Assembly: GCA_024398055.1 (NCBI GenBank)
Contig: CP073749.1
Location: forward strand, 4,526,594-4,590,593
DNA from: a bacterium SCSIO 12741
Lineage (GTDB): Bacteria; Bacteroidota; Bacteroidia; Flavobacteriales_G; Salibacteraceae
Direction of reading: 5' to 3'
Length of the DNA stretch: 64,000 nt
Shown here: positions 35,789 to 45,356 of the stretch, one piece after another
Layout: every line of letters starts with the position of its first letter
Numbering within the stretch: position 1 is the first letter of the stretch
Position numbers and translations under genes: made by a program
Notes under the pieces: model-generated
What the model saw: only the letters and a program-made list of their open reading frames with translations
Told to the model about the DNA's origin: nothing
The model's database searches: none

Positions 35789-36806
35789 TATTGACCAAGC
35801 TATCCGAAAGAATATTAGGGAACTCAAGTCCTATAGTTCAGCCCGGGACGAATTTTGTGGGGACGCTTCCATTTGGCTGGATGCCAATGAGAATCCCTAC
35901 GAAACGGACATGAACCGTTATCCGGATCCCTACCAAACAGAATTAAAAAAGGCCGTTGCGAAGCTCAAAAAGGTAGAGGAAAATCAAATCTTTATTGGTC
36001 ACGGTAGCGATGAAATAATCGATCTGCTATTCCGGGCCTTTTGCGAACCCCAGGTAGACAAGGCCTACCTCTTCCCTCCTACTTATGGGATGTACGCCAT
36101 TGGAGCACAGATCAATCAGGTGGAAATAGTTGAATTGCCCCTGCTCCAAGATTTCGACTTGCCCGAATGGTCCCAAATTCAGTCTATAATACGGTCAAAG
36201 GGTTTGCTCTTTATGTGCTCACCAAACAATCCAACAGGAACGGCCTATTCCTTGAATTCTATTCAAGAACTGGCCTCACAATTCCCAGGAATTGTAGCGG
36301 TGGATGAAGCCTACATCGATTTTTCCGAGACTCCCAGTGCTATCAGTTTATTGAGTAAAATTCCCAATCTCGTGGTCCTTCAAACTTTGAGTAAAGCCTA
36401 TGGTTTAGCGGGTTTACGCGTTGGCATGGCCTTTACTCATCCGGAAATCATCAAGGTGCTCAATAAAATCAAACCACCCTACAACATCAATACCCTGAGT
36501 CAACAAATGGGCCTTAAGGCTCTTGAAAATCGTGAGATCGTACTCCAACAAATTCAGGAAATTAAACACCAGCGTGAGTGGCTTAGAAATGAATTAGAAA
36601 TACTTCCTCAGGTTGTGAAGGTACATCCCTCGGAGGCCAATTTTCTTCTGGTTCAATTCGAGGATACCTCCACCAACTTTAAGGCCCTACTCGATCATGG
36701 GATTGTGGTACGAAACAGAGCCCGCCAGGTGGAAGGTTGTTTGCGCATCACCATAGGCACTCCTGATCAAAACAAAACCCTACTTCAAACCCTAAAATCA
36801 CTGTAA
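35781..36806 (+). CDS. hisC: Histidinol-phosphate aminotransferase
   Basis: PLP-dependent class I/II aminotransferase converting imidazole acetol phosphate to histidinol phosphate. 341 residues. WLDANENPY near the start, CSPNNPTG, VDEAYIDFS and the PLP-lysine region TLSKAYGLAGLRVG are all present. The ATG overlaps the end of hisD, as throughout this operon. Confidence 0.96.
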   Translation: MFDIDQAIRKNIRELKSYSSARDEFCGDASIWLDANENPYETDMNRYPDPYQTELKKAVAKLKKVEENQIFIGHGSDEIIDLLFRAFCEPQVDKAYLFPPTYGMYAIGAQINQVEIVELPLLQDFDLPEWSQIQSIIRSKGLLFMCSPNNPTGTAYSLNSIQELASQFPGIVAVDEAYIDFSETPSAISLLSKIPNLVVLQTLSKAYGLAGLRVGMAFTHPEIIKVLNKIKPPYNINTLSQQMGLKALENREIVLQQIQEIKHQREWLRNELEILPQVVKVHPSEANFLLVQFEDTSTNFKALLDHGIVVRNRARQVEGCLRITIGTPDQNKTLLQTLKSL

Positions 36807-37895
36807 ATGAAAAAAGTACTCTTTATCGATCGAGATGGAACTCTGGTCATAGAACCTCCTATCGATTATCAATTGGATAGCCTCGAAAAATTGGAGTTTT
36901 ACCCAGGCGTATTTCAAGGTTTATCCCAAATAGCCCGGGAATTGGATTATGAACTCGTAATGGTTACCAATCAAGATGGACTTGGCACTCCCTCTTTTCC
37001 AGAAGAAGATTTTTGGCCTGCCCAAAACAAGATCATTCAAACCTTTAGAAACGAAGGAGTTGAATTTGCTGAAGTACTTATTGACCGAAGCCTACCCGAA
37101 GAAAATGCTCCTACCCGGAAACCCGGCATTGGCCTGCTTCAGAAGTACATTTACGGCCATTACGACCTGGAGAACTCCTATGTTATTGGAGACCGAATTA
37201 CGGACATGGAATTGGCCCAAAACCTAAAAGCCCGGGGAATCTACCTCGGTGAATCCAACGAACTCGCCGAATTGAGCACTCACAGCTGGCAAACTATTTA
37301 CCAATACCTCAAGGATAAACCCAGAACAGCACAGGTGCAACGATCGACAAAGGAGACGAGCATTTCTATCTCCCTCAATCTTGACGGTCAAGGTAAGTCC
37401 AAAATTTCCACCGGCATCGGATTTTACGATCACTTACTGGAACAACTGGCCAAACATGGAAAGTTGGATCTCACTATTCAATCCCAAGGGGATTTACACG
37501 TGGATAATCACCACACGATAGAGGATGTTGCTCTTGCTTTAGGAGAAACCTTTCGCAAAGCCTTGGGAAGTAAAAAGGGCATCGAACGGTATGGATTCCT
37601 CTTGCCCATGGATGATTGCCTGGCCCAAGTAGCCATCGACTTTGGAGGAAGGCCCTGGTTGGTTTGGGAGGCTGAGTTTAATCGTGAAAAAGTGGGAGAA
37701 ATGCCTACCGAGATGTTTGTTCACTTCTTCAAATCCTTTAGTGATTCAGCTCAATGCAACCTCAACATAAAAGCAGAGGGACAAAATGAGCATCATAAGA
37801 TTGAAGGCATTTTCAAGGCCCTGGCCAAGGCCATCAGAATGGCTGTCAAACGAACGAACGATTACTCCATCCCCAGCACCAAAGGACAGTTATGA
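36807..37895 (+). CDS. hisB: Bifunctional histidinol-phosphatase / imidazoleglycerol-phosphate dehydratase
   Basis: 362 residues. The N-terminal HAD-type phosphatase domain (about 1-165) starts [10 protein letters not shown] with the nucleophile DxD and has the zinc-loop and [10 protein letters not shown]. The C-terminal dehydratase domain (about 175-362) shows [31 protein letters not shown] and the matching C-terminal [16 protein letters not shown] manganese-binding repeat. It performs steps 6 and 8 of the pathway. It starts immediately after the hisC stop. Confidence 0.96.
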   Translation: MKKVLFIDRDGTLVIEPPIDYQLDSLEKLEFYPGVFQGLSQIARELDYELVMVTNQDGLGTPSFPEEDFWPAQNKIIQTFRNEGVEFAEVLIDRSLPEENAPTRKPGIGLLQKYIYGHYDLENSYVIGDRITDMELAQNLKARGIYLGESNELAELSTHSWQTIYQYLKDKPRTAQVQRSTKETSISISLNLDGQGKSKISTGIGFYDHLLEQLAKHGKLDLTIQSQGDLHVDNHHTIEDVALALGETFRKALGSKKGIERYGFLLPMDDCLAQVAIDFGGRPWLVWEAEFNREKVGEMPTEMFVHFFKSFSDSAQCNLNIKAEGQNEHHKIEGIFKALAKAIRMAVKRTNDYSIPSTKGQL

Positions 37896-38470
37896 TTGCT
37901 TTAGTAAAATACAACGCCGGAAATCTTAGTTCGGTTCGAAATGCGCTTTCAAGATTGGGCTGTGAATGCCTAATATCTGATGACGCCTCAATTCTACAAC
38001 GTGCTGATAAAGTCATCTTTCCAGGAGTTGGTGAAGCCAGTTCCGCTATGCGAAGTCTACGAAACGCCGGATTGGATCGAACGATCCCTTCTCTGATCCA
38101 ACCTACTTTGGGAATATGTCTGGGACTTCAACTGATGTGTCAACGCAGTGAAGAAGGAAATACAGATGGCCTTGGTCTATTTGACACTGAAGTGAAGCGT
38201 TTTCCCTCAAGGGATATTGTACCACACATGGGTTGGAATAATCTATCGCACATGGAAGGCTCGCTGTTTCAGGACATCCAAATTCAGGATGACGTATACT
38301 TCGTGCACAGCTATTACGCCGAACCCTGCGATCAAACTGTGGCTCTCGGAGAATACATCGTCCCCTTTAGTGCCAGCTTGCAAAAGGACAACTTTTACGC
38401 CACCCAGTTTCACCCTGAAAAGTCAGGACCTGTAGGCGAGCAAATCCTCAAAAACTTCCTGGAATTATGA
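37892..38470 (+). CDS. hisH: Imidazole glycerol phosphate synthase, glutaminase subunit
   Basis: 192 residues, class I glutamine amidotransferase. The nucleophile lies in [10 protein letters not shown] and the His-Glu pair in [18 protein letters not shown] is also conserved. It supplies ammonia to HisF in the same complex. ATG overlaps the hisB stop. Confidence 0.96.
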   Translation: MIALVKYNAGNLSSVRNALSRLGCECLISDDASILQRADKVIFPGVGEASSAMRSLRNAGLDRTIPSLIQPTLGICLGLQLMCQRSEEGNTDGLGLFDTEVKRFPSRDIVPHMGWNNLSHMEGSLFQDIQIQDDVYFVHSYYAEPCDQTVALGEYIVPFSASLQKDNFYATQFHPEKSGPVGEQILKNFLEL

Positions 38471-39180
38471 GAATTATACCTGCCATTGACATAATAAATG
38501 GAAAATGCGTGCGACTTTCTCAGGGAGATTACCAAACCCAAAAGGTCTACCATGAAGACCCACTGGAAGTGGCCAAACAGTTTGAAGCCAGCGGTATTCA
38601 ATACCTACACTTGGTGGATTTAGACGGAGCCCGAGCGAAGCGACTGATTAACCATTCCGTTTTAGAAAAAATCTGCACCCAAACTGAATTGCACGTTGAT
38701 TTTGGGGGCGGTGTTCAATCCCATCAAGATATCCAAATGGCCTTCGAATGCGGAGCACAACAGGTAACTGCAGGAAGCATCGCCGTGAAAAATCCGCTCC
38801 TTTTTCTGGATTGGATCAACCAATACGGAAAGGACAAAATCATACTCGGTGCCGATTGCCACAACCGAAGAATAGCCACCCACGGTTGGTTAGAAAATTC
38901 TGATTGGGAAGTAGTGGACTTTATCCAACAGTACAAGCATCAAGGGGTAGAATATGTCATTTGCACCGACATTGAGAAGGACGGAATGCTGGCCGGTAGC
39001 TCCTTTGAGCTCTACCAGGAGATCATTGAGAAAACCCAGGTAAAGCTGATAGCCAGCGGAGGCGTATCCTCCCTATCCGACCTAAAGCAATTGAAAGAAA
39101 TGGGCTGCGAAGGAGCCATCATCGGCAAGGCCATTTATGAAGGAAACATCACCTTAAAAGAATTGGAAACATTATGCTAA
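38467..39180 (+). CDS. hisA: ProFAR isomerase
   Basis: 237 residues, TIM barrel. [22 protein letters not shown] contains the first catalytic Asp, and [15 protein letters not shown] the second; [25 protein letters not shown] is the phosphate-binding end. It isomerises the phosphoribosylformimino intermediate. Overlaps hisH by four bases. Confidence 0.96.
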   Translation: MRIIPAIDIINGKCVRLSQGDYQTQKVYHEDPLEVAKQFEASGIQYLHLVDLDGARAKRLINHSVLEKICTQTELHVDFGGGVQSHQDIQMAFECGAQQVTAGSIAVKNPLLFLDWINQYGKDKIILGADCHNRRIATHGWLENSDWEVVDFIQQYKHQGVEYVICTDIEKDGMLAGSSFELYQEIIEKTQVKLIASGGVSSLSDLKQLKEMGCEGAIIGKAIYEGNITLKELETLC

Positions 39181-39941
39181 AAAAGAGAATTATACCCTGC
39201 TTAGACATCCGGAATGGACGAACTGTGAAAGGGACGAATTTCGTGGGAATTCAAGATGCTGGCGATCCCGTGGAGATGGCTCGACGTTATGTTCAAAACG
39301 GTGCAGATGAGCTTGTTTTATTAGACATCACAGCCACCGTGGAAAAGCGAAAAACCAGGGTTGAATGGGTCCAACGAGTAGCTCGGGAGATTAGCGTTCC
39401 ATTTACCGTTGGTGGTGGCATAAATACGCTAGAAGACGCTCGTATCCTCATCCAGGCCGGTGCCGATAAAATCAGCTTGAATTCTGCCGCAGTTCAACAT
39501 CCTAAACTCATTCAGGAGATGGCCCGTGAATTTGGCCAACAATGCGTTGTAGTTGCCATTGACACCCAATATGTTCGGGATAAATGGAAAGTATTTGTCC
39601 ACGGCGGCCGCACTGAGACTGCGCTTGAAACCGTATCCTGGGCTCAACAGGCCGAGAAATTAGGTGCTGGTGAACTTCTCCTGACTTCCATCAACAACGA
39701 TGGCACCAAAACAGGATTTGCCTTAAACATAACCCATCAGGTTTCTCAAAGCGTATCCATTCCGGTCATTGCCTCCGGAGGTGCTGGTTCTCTGGAACAT
39801 TTCAAAACCGTTTTTGAACAGACCCGAGCCACAGGTGGACTGGCCGCAGGAATCTTTCACTATGGTGAGATTGCCATAGCCGAGTTAAAGAACTATTTGT
39901 CCGAAGAAAAAATCGCCATAAGGCAGAACTATAAAAGATGA
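39174..39941 (+). CDS. hisF: Imidazole glycerol phosphate synthase, cyclase subunit
   Basis: 255 residues, TIM barrel. [18 protein letters not shown] has the catalytic Asp, and [14 protein letters not shown] the second; [13 protein letters not shown] binds phosphate. It partners HisH and also yields AICAR for purine synthesis. Overlaps the hisA stop by seven bases. Confidence 0.96.
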   Translation: MLKKRIIPCLDIRNGRTVKGTNFVGIQDAGDPVEMARRYVQNGADELVLLDITATVEKRKTRVEWVQRVAREISVPFTVGGGINTLEDARILIQAGADKISLNSAAVQHPKLIQEMAREFGQQCVVVAIDTQYVRDKWKVFVHGGRTETALETVSWAQQAEKLGAGELLLTSINNDGTKTGFALNITHQVSQSVSIPVIASGGAGSLEHFKTVFEQTRATGGLAAGIFHYGEIAIAELKNYLSEEKIAIRQNYKR

Positions 39942-40537
39942 ATATAGATTTTGAAAAAGGGGATGGATTGGTTCCCGTAATCGTTCAAAACAATCAAACC
40001 CTACAGGTGCTTATGCTGGGTTACATGGATGAAGAGGCCTTTGAGGTAACCCAGGCTACTCGACGCGTCACTTTTTTTAGCCGCAGCAAAAATCGACTTT
40101 GGACCAAGGGACAACAATCCAGGAACTATTTATTGGTCGATGAAATTCGGGTAGACTGTGACCGCGATACCCTCTTAATTAAAGCCACACCCCAAGGGCC
40201 CACCTGCCATACCGGTAGCACCTCCTGTTTTGGAGAAGAAACCAGCAAAGGATTTATCTATGAGCTGGAAAAAACCATTCACCAGCGAATCGAAGCAAAC
40301 GACCGTGAATCGTATACCAACAAACTCTATCGAAGCGGGATCAACAAAGTGGCTCAGAAAGTAGGTGAAGAGGCCGTGGAGTTGATCATAGAAGCCAAAG
40401 ACCACAACGACGAATTATTCAAAAACGAGGCGGCCGATTTGCTTTACCACTATCTGATCCTGCTGAAGGCAAAGGGGTTTTGTGTTGGGGACGTTGAAGA
40501 GGTTTTGTTGGGACGGAGTATACCGACTAAACTGTAA
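39938..40537 (+). CDS. hisIE: Phosphoribosyl-AMP cyclohydrolase / phosphoribosyl-ATP pyrophosphatase
   Basis: 199 residues with both domains fused. The HisI part has LGYMDEEAFEVT and the metal-binding CDRDTLLIKATPQGPTCH; the HisE part (about 110-199) has VGEEAVELIIEAK and NEAADLLYHYLILL. It performs steps 2 and 3. Last gene of the operon; a terminator follows after 23 bases. Confidence 0.96.
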   Translation: MNIDFEKGDGLVPVIVQNNQTLQVLMLGYMDEEAFEVTQATRRVTFFSRSKNRLWTKGQQSRNYLLVDEIRVDCDRDTLLIKATPQGPTCHTGSTSCFGEETSKGFIYELEKTIHQRIEANDRESYTNKLYRSGINKVAQKVGEEAVELIIEAKDHNDELFKNEAADLLYHYLILLKAKGFCVGDVEEVLLGRSIPTKL

Positions 40538-40560
40538 TGATTCGATTGATTTACCAACGG

Positions 40561-40591
40561 AAAAGGGACGCTATTAATTCCGTCCCTTTTT
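40561..40591 (+). terminator. Terminator of the his operon
   Basis: Ten-base perfect stem AAAAGGGACG / CGTCCCTTTT (40561-40590) followed by T. With A residues on the other side it may also serve the converging nadV transcript. Confidence 0.9.
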
Positions 40592-40635
40592 CGATTTAAG
40601 TAAGCACTTAATGGTTTCACTGATCAAAAGAGATC

Positions 40636-42108
40636 TTAGTGAACGAGATTCTTAGCTCGAATCCTTTCCCGGATTTCTTGCAAAGTAGTCTCCTTTAGTA
40701 ATTGACCGTCTTGATAAACTAATTCTAACAGTCCTTGCTTCTCTTCTGTGTGGTCGAGTTGATCTCTCATCGTCAATTTTCCATTATCATCTTCAAATAT
40801 TCCCAATAAACCTCTTGCACTTTTCTTAGTTCCGTCATCCGTTTTAGGGTCTTTATAAATCTCTCTTCCCTGCCCTGCAACTTGCCCATAGGTCGCTTTC
40901 ATGGCAAACCCGAAAGTATCCCGAGTTACATATTGATAGGTGTAGCTCCCAATTCCAAAGACTACATTGGTGCTTGCAAAACCTTTTGCCTTCAATTGTT
41001 TGCAAATTTCCTCGCACCGTTCGAGTGTAATACTGTCTCCATATATGAGGCCCACATGCTGATTCAGCAGTTTATATCCAGTAGGAGTTAAAGTTCCTCC
41101 AAAAGTTTCAAATAGGCATTCTACCGCTCCCTTGTATTGAGGTGTACCCAATGGAGCAGTAGGATCTCCACAAAGTATTTTTACCGGATCTCCACTATCA
41201 GGTCGGATTACTACCTTTCCATTTCTATTCAATATTTGTTTCTTAAGAGCAGGTAAATACTCAGTAATCACCTTCCAAAAATCCCATGTATCACTAACGA
41301 TACTTACGATCCCTGTTGGATAAGTTTGAGTTATCAATCGCTCAAAAGTGTCTTGTTCATAAAGAACAGTACCCATGCACATTACACTATGCTCGGTGGC
41401 TGGGACACTGGCTCCAATTAATTCGCACTCGGTTTGTGCATGGTAGTACTGTTCTAAAAAATCTATGGCTGGAATAGTATCTGTGCCTGTAAAATTTAAA
41501 AGATGCCCTGCTCCGCTCATCATTGCAGCTTCCAATCCCGCCATTCCGCGAAAACTAAAATCATGAGCTTGAAAGGGCACGAAATCAGGATCACCACCAG
41601 TCTCTAATGCATATTGATCTAAAAGCACTCGATATTGCTTGGCAATTGTAGCGCTTGTACAGGGCATCCAGATAATGCAACTCAAAATGGTTTCAAAAAA
41701 GTTGGTTAGCCAAAAGAACTCAGGAAGAGTGTTCTTAATGGTAAACATCGCCGTTCTCAAAGGAACACTTGTTCCTTCGGGCAGTGCTTTTATTTCCAGA
41801 GGTAAATAACCTAAATCATGAAGAGCCTCAATATGCTCGTAAGTAATGGCATCCGGTCCAAGGTAAGCTCCTATTCTTCTTCTATATGCGTTTACCACTT
41901 TGTCTTTTGGCTGGCCGAAGAAGTTCTTGTCAAAATCTTCCTGTAAATACTTTTTAATGAAGTATTGCAATCCAAAAAAAGTAACCTGGTCAATTTTTGG
42001 AATTCGACTTTTTCTGGGTGTCCAATTGCTGTAAACCATTTCAGTCCCGTTTGGGTATTGACTTTTGTGATCTACTTTATATCCGTCGGTAAGGTTCAGG
42101 GTATTCAT
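40636..42108 (-). CDS. nadV: Nicotinamide phosphoribosyltransferase
   Basis: Makes NMN from nicotinamide and PRPP, the first step of the amidated NAD salvage route. 490 residues, the normal length. YKVDHKSQYPNGTEMVYSNWTPRKSR opens the protein; VPATEHS (about residue 238) carries the histidine that is phosphorylated in the human enzyme, followed by IVSDTWDFW and VIRPDSGDP (about 303), which bind nicotinamide and PRPP phosphates. It ends the island; an 80-base gap with two operator palindromes separates it from the metallophosphatase, so it has its own promoter. No NMN adenylyltransferase was seen in this island, so NMN must be finished elsewhere. Confidence 0.95.
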   Translation of the reverse strand: MNTLNLTDGYKVDHKSQYPNGTEMVYSNWTPRKSRIPKIDQVTFFGLQYFIKKYLQEDFDKNFFGQPKDKVVNAYRRRIGAYLGPDAITYEHIEALHDLGYLPLEIKALPEGTSVPLRTAMFTIKNTLPEFFWLTNFFETILSCIIWMPCTSATIAKQYRVLLDQYALETGGDPDFVPFQAHDFSFRGMAGLEAAMMSGAGHLLNFTGTDTIPAIDFLEQYYHAQTECELIGASVPATEHSVMCMGTVLYEQDTFERLITQTYPTGIVSIVSDTWDFWKVITEYLPALKKQILNRNGKVVIRPDSGDPVKILCGDPTAPLGTPQYKGAVECLFETFGGTLTPTGYKLLNQHVGLIYGDSITLERCEEICKQLKAKGFASTNVVFGIGSYTYQYVTRDTFGFAMKATYGQVAGQGREIYKDPKTDDGTKKSARGLLGIFEDDNGKLTMRDQLDHTEEKQGLLELVYQDGQLLKETTLQEIRERIRAKNLVH

Positions 42109-42119
42109 CTCTTTTTATT

Positions 42120-42143
42120 TTGCGTTATAACAACACAAATATA
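42120..42143 (-). promoter_or_regulatory. Operator A and -7 box of nadV
   Basis: TTGCGT-TATAACA-ACACAA at 42120-42138, a near-perfect match to the palindrome found at the prs/nrtR promoters. On the minus strand TATATTTG (42136-42143) is a full -7 element that overlaps the operator, so bound regulator would block RNA polymerase. Confidence 0.75.
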
Positions 42144-42158
42144 AATTAAAAAATGAAT

Positions 42159-42177
42159 ATGCGTATTTTTTACACAA
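42159..42177 (-). promoter_or_regulatory. Operator B upstream of nadV
   Basis: ATGCGT-ATTTTTT-ACACAA, same half-sites and seven-base spacing as the other copies, with one change in each arm. Its centre lies 39 bases from operator A's. Confidence 0.6.
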
Positions 42178-42187
42178 TTAAATAAAA

Positions 42188-42911
42188 TTAGTTTCTCCCT
42201 TGTTCTTCAGGGTATAAAGAAATCAATGTGTCACTTTGCCAAACCTGCTTGTGATTAACCTCCAAGGCCGAAAGCTTACCCGTGAAGGCTGCTCCAGTAT
42301 CTACATTCCAAACATTTGCTCTTTGCCAAGGTGTATCCACTTGCCATTCTATAGTTGGTGTATGCCCGATAAATATCTCTTTATAATGACCCAATCGCTT
42401 TGGATAATCCCTATCTCCTATTAAAACTCTGTTGTGAATGGCACGGGCGACCTCCCATAGCGTTCGATCCCAATAATAATTTGATGCATAATGTTCTTTT
42501 TTGGGCCCATGCATTGAGGAGAAACCAGCGTGGATGAACAAACGGTTCTCTGCATCAACATAAAAATTCTGTAGTTCATCCAAAAACTGAATGTGAGCTT
42601 CTTTAGATGCACTCCCATAACCTGCGTAGCTTTCAACGGTAGCCTGCCCCCACTGGTCATCCATATAGAATTTGGATCTCCGGATTTAAGCCATTGGCAT
42701 AACCATACATCATGATTTCCACGAATAAACTGGCATTTGTAATGAGTTTTTAGCTCAAGTAAAAAATCAATGACCTGAGCAGATTCACTCCACCCGTCAA
42801 CATAGTCGCCCAAAAAAATTAACTCATCGTCCTTCTGAAGATCAATTCTACCTATCAATTGGGTCAGGGCCTTTAGCCCCCATGAATATCACCAAAAACC
42901 AATGTTCTCAT
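42188..42911 (-). pseudogene. Calcineurin-like metallophosphatase, two frameshifts at G5 runs
   Basis: Reading from the ATG at 42911, which overlaps the kptA stop as ATGA, gives MRTLVFGDIHGG and then a stop. Adding one G at 42877-42881 gives GDIHGGLKALTQLIGRIDLQKDDELIFLGDYVDGW; adding one at 42647-42651 joins MTSGG to QATVESYAGYG. The result is 241 residues with the family motifs GDIHG, GDYVDGW, RGNHD, HAGF and GHTP. Such enzymes hydrolyse phosphoesters, including dinucleotide polyphosphates; the substrate here is unknown, but the context suggests phosphates produced by ADP-ribose or RNA processing. Confidence 0.88.
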
Positions 42912-43456
42912 GATTCAAACTCGATAAATTCGGGGCTTATATTTTGAGTGAGCCATACCCCATTGTGTGATAGGTAAAATGGCTGGCCGCTTGCAAATAG
43001 ATCGGCCGCTTTAATTCTCAATAAAACCGGTTTGCCTCTTCTACTTCCCACTTTTTGGGCGGTTTGCATATCCGCGCTTAGATGAACATGATTTCTGGAC
43101 ATTCTTTTTAAGCCCTCCTTTCGAATAGCAGGAATGAAACGATCAACCGTACCATGAAAGAGTATTTCGGGTGGCGTTGTTGATACGAAATCAAGATTGA
43201 CCTCAATTGAATGCCCTTGATTCGCTCTTATATAATTACCATCCTCGCTGATTTTAAACCGTTGTTTATCATTGGTTCTCACGACTTCTTCCAGGAGTTT
43301 ACGATCCACTCTAATTCCCTTCCTCTTCATTCCAGCGAGTAGCTCATCTATGGATAGCCAACCCTCTTCGTCTAATTGAACTCCAATATACTCGGGTTGA
43401 TGCCGAAGAACCAAGCTCATTAGTTTGCTTATTTGCTTGTTATTACTTTTCATCAT
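42908..43456 (-). CDS. kptA: RNA 2'-phosphotransferase (Tpt1/KptA)
   Basis: The family uses NAD to remove an internal RNA 2'-phosphate through an ADP-ribosylated intermediate, releasing ADP-ribose 1'',2''-cyclic phosphate; some members can also ADP-ribosylate 5'-phosphorylated nucleic acid ends. 182 residues. All four catalytic residues are present: R18-H19 (LRHQ), R77 (YIRANQGHS) and an Arg in VGSRRGKP (139/140); HGT at 101-103 and LSHNGVWLT are also conserved. Bacteria lack the tRNA splicing that this enzyme serves in eukaryotes, so the NAD/ADP-ribose neighbours are the best clue. Overlaps both flanking genes. Confidence 0.95.
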   Translation of the reverse strand: MMKSNNKQISKLMSLVLRHQPEYIGVQLDEEGWLSIDELLAGMKRKGIRVDRKLLEEVVRTNDKQRFKISEDGNYIRANQGHSIEVNLDFVSTTPPEILFHGTVDRFIPAIRKEGLKRMSRNHVHLSADMQTAQKVGSRRGKPVLLRIKAADLFASGQPFYLSHNGVWLTQNISPEFIEFES

Positions 43457-44282
43457 TATCGGTTAAGTGTGATTTAAATGCTTGTATAAACCTAGGACTC
43501 CTTGAATAAATGGCGAATACTATTTTTTTGACCCGGCCTTTGAATTTTGTGTTCAACAATTCCGCAAATAGAGCAGCAATATCATCAGGATCATTTTGGA
43601 ACACTCCACACCCCCAAGCTCCTAATATTAGGGTATCATAGCCTTTAAGGTACGCCAATGATAAAATCCGATCGATTCTGCGCTTCATGGTTGGCACAAC
43701 CTCATTTAATCTATCCATCTCTTTGTGTTGGATGACTCCCTTATTCACAGCAGCGCTGGTGATCAAACTGCAAAGTTTAAAGGCTGGTAAAAGATCGCCA
43801 TTTGTATCTCGGAAAATTGGAACATTAGGGCTGTAAATTATCCGATCAGAATAAAAACAGGTCTTTTGATTACGATGGTATTCGTAAAAGTCAAAATGCT
43901 TTAATTGCGTCAGGTAAAGTCCGGTTGATACGGCAAGACTTTCCTCCTGGGCTAACGAACCATTCAGAAACCCTCCTCCTGGATTTCTTGCAGAAGCAAA
44001 ATTGAGGCAAAGAATCCGGGCATTTCCCTCTTCTTTAAGCCTTAAAATACAACTCAGAGTATCCTCATGTACAATCTCAGTTTGCATGTCCCAACTTTTG
44101 TCAAATTCTAAAGAATGGGATACATCACTCAGTTCATCAGGACTAAAGAGTTGTGATTTATTTATGGATCTTTTTAACTCTGATGAAAAGTCAATAGCGG
44201 TTTCAGGGTTTAAAGAATATCCCCCCTTCTCCAATATCTTTAATGTTTCTTGGGCCTTAGTTTTTCTTATTTCTCGATTCAT
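43443..44282 (-). CDS. TIGR02452 family, microbial PARG-like glycohydrolase
   Basis: 279 residues. The poly(ADP-ribose) glycohydrolase signature GGG-x(7)-QEE is seen at 102-114 (NPGGGFLNGSLAQEESL), with NFASARNPGGG before it, TGLYLTQLKHFDFY, and ILGAWGCGVFQNDP near residue 220. The N-terminal helix KAQETLKILEKGGY is typical of the family. By analogy it removes ADP-ribose chains or terminal groups; the substrate is not known. The gene contains an in-frame G6 run at 44221-44226, showing that six-base G runs can be read correctly here. It overlaps macro and kptA. Confidence 0.92.
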   Translation of the reverse strand: MNREIRKTKAQETLKILEKGGYSLNPETAIDFSSELKRSINKSQLFSPDELSDVSHSLEFDKSWDMQTEIVHEDTLSCILRLKEEGNARILCLNFASARNPGGGFLNGSLAQEESLAVSTGLYLTQLKHFDFYEYHRNQKTCFYSDRIIYSPNVPIFRDTNGDLLPAFKLCSLITSAAVNKGVIQHKEMDRLNEVVPTMKRRIDRILSLAYLKGYDTLILGAWGCGVFQNDPDDIAALFAELLNTKFKGRVKKIVFAIYSRSPRFIQAFKSHLTDNDEK

Positions 44283-44808
44283 TGGTTTGTTGATTGATTA
44301 GGTTAGTATATAATTGGTAATTCTCCAGTTCAAAACAAACAAAGACGACTTTTTTCAAGGCCCTCTCATTTTTGAATTGAAGAACAGTTTCTACAGCTAT
44401 TGTTGCTGCTAATTCTTTTGGGAATCTATAAATCCCGGTGCTGATATTCGGGAATGCTATTTTTTCATATCCTCCTTTTAAGAGCAGCTGAATTGAATTG
44501 GAGTAACATGCTGCAAGAAGTCTTTCCTTATCCTGTCCTCCCTGGTTATAAACGGGGCCCACGGTGTGAATTACTCGTTTGCAGGGTAATGCTCCCGAAC
44601 CGGTCATCACGGCTTCTCCTACCTCACATCCTCCCTGCTTTCTACGAATGGTTCTACACTCCTCCAACAGTTCAGGTCCAGCGGCTCGGTGAATAGCACC
44701 ATCAACTCCGCCGCCGCCTAAAAGTGAACTATTTGCCGCATTTACAATTACATCAATTGGTAATTGGGTAATATCTCCATGTACAATTTCTAAAAACATT
44801 TTTCTCAA
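44257..44808 (-). CDS. Macro-domain ADP-ribose hydrolase (MacroD/YmdB type)
   Basis: 183 residues. NAANSSLLGGGGVDGAIHRAAG at 23-44 is the adenine/ribose-binding signature of active MacroD-type domains, VIHTVGPVY and FPNISTGIYRFP complete the pocket. Such enzymes deacetylate O-acetyl-ADP-ribose and remove mono-ADP-ribose from proteins or nucleic acid ends. ATGA overlap with NADAR upstream; overlaps the TIGR02452 gene by 26 bases. Confidence 0.95.
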   Translation of the reverse strand: MRKMFLEIVHGDITQLPIDVIVNAANSSLLGGGGVDGAIHRAAGPELLEECRTIRRKQGGCEVGEAVMTGSGALPCKRVIHTVGPVYNQGGQDKERLLAACYSNSIQLLLKGGYEKIAFPNISTGIYRFPKELAATIAVETVLQFKNERALKKVVFVCFELENYQLYTNLINQQTNESRNKKN

Positions 44809-45356
44809 TTGCTTTTAAGCCAATCGCGAACCTCCATCAAGGCAAATCCTAATAAGTTCTGCCCTCTCCATTTATCAGGACTCTCTATATCAGAATGATT
44901 TTTCGACATACCAATTCCCCAGATTCTATCATATGGGCTGGCCTCCACTATGATTTTATCCCCTGTGCTTATTAGAAAATCAGCTAACTCTCTATTTTGA
45001 AAAAACTTATGTCTATTCCCCTCGACCACGAATTCAAATTTCTTCTTATTCCATAAATGGGGATCGAAATTTTGGACCTTTCGTCCTAGCTTTTTCACCT
45101 TTGCCGGAGACTCGCATTGGAGAATTTCTTCTGCCATTTGAGCATCCTTAAATAACTCCGCCTTTTTATACATCATCCAATGCTCGGCAGTGGCAAAATG
45201 CATTCCTTGAAACTCAAAAGCTGACATCCACCATTGACTCAAACAACCGCTTCCAATGGTTCCGTCCTTCTTGGGCTGATGCCCCCAGAAAAAAAGAAAT
45301 TCCGAACTATTTAACTGACCATTCATGGTCAACAGTTTTTCAATGGAGTATTTCAT
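44805..45356 (-). CDS. NADAR family protein
   Basis: 183 residues. FWGHQPKK at 23-30, FATAEHWMMYKKAELFKD (54-71), IVEASPYDRIWGIGM (136-150) and WRGQNLLG (163-170) are the NADAR/YbiA signature. The family name reflects its association with NAD and ADP-ribose genes; some members have been reported to remove ADP-ribose from guanine in DNA or RNA. It overlaps prs and the macro gene by four bases each, so all are translated from one message. Confidence 0.93.
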   Translation of the reverse strand: MKYSIEKLLTMNGQLNSSEFLFFWGHQPKKDGTIGSGCLSQWWMSAFEFQGMHFATAEHWMMYKKAELFKDAQMAEEILQCESPAKVKKLGRKVQNFDPHLWNKKKFEFVVEGNRHKFFQNRELADFLISTGDKIIVEASPYDRIWGIGMSKNHSDIESPDKWRGQNLLGFALMEVRDWLKSN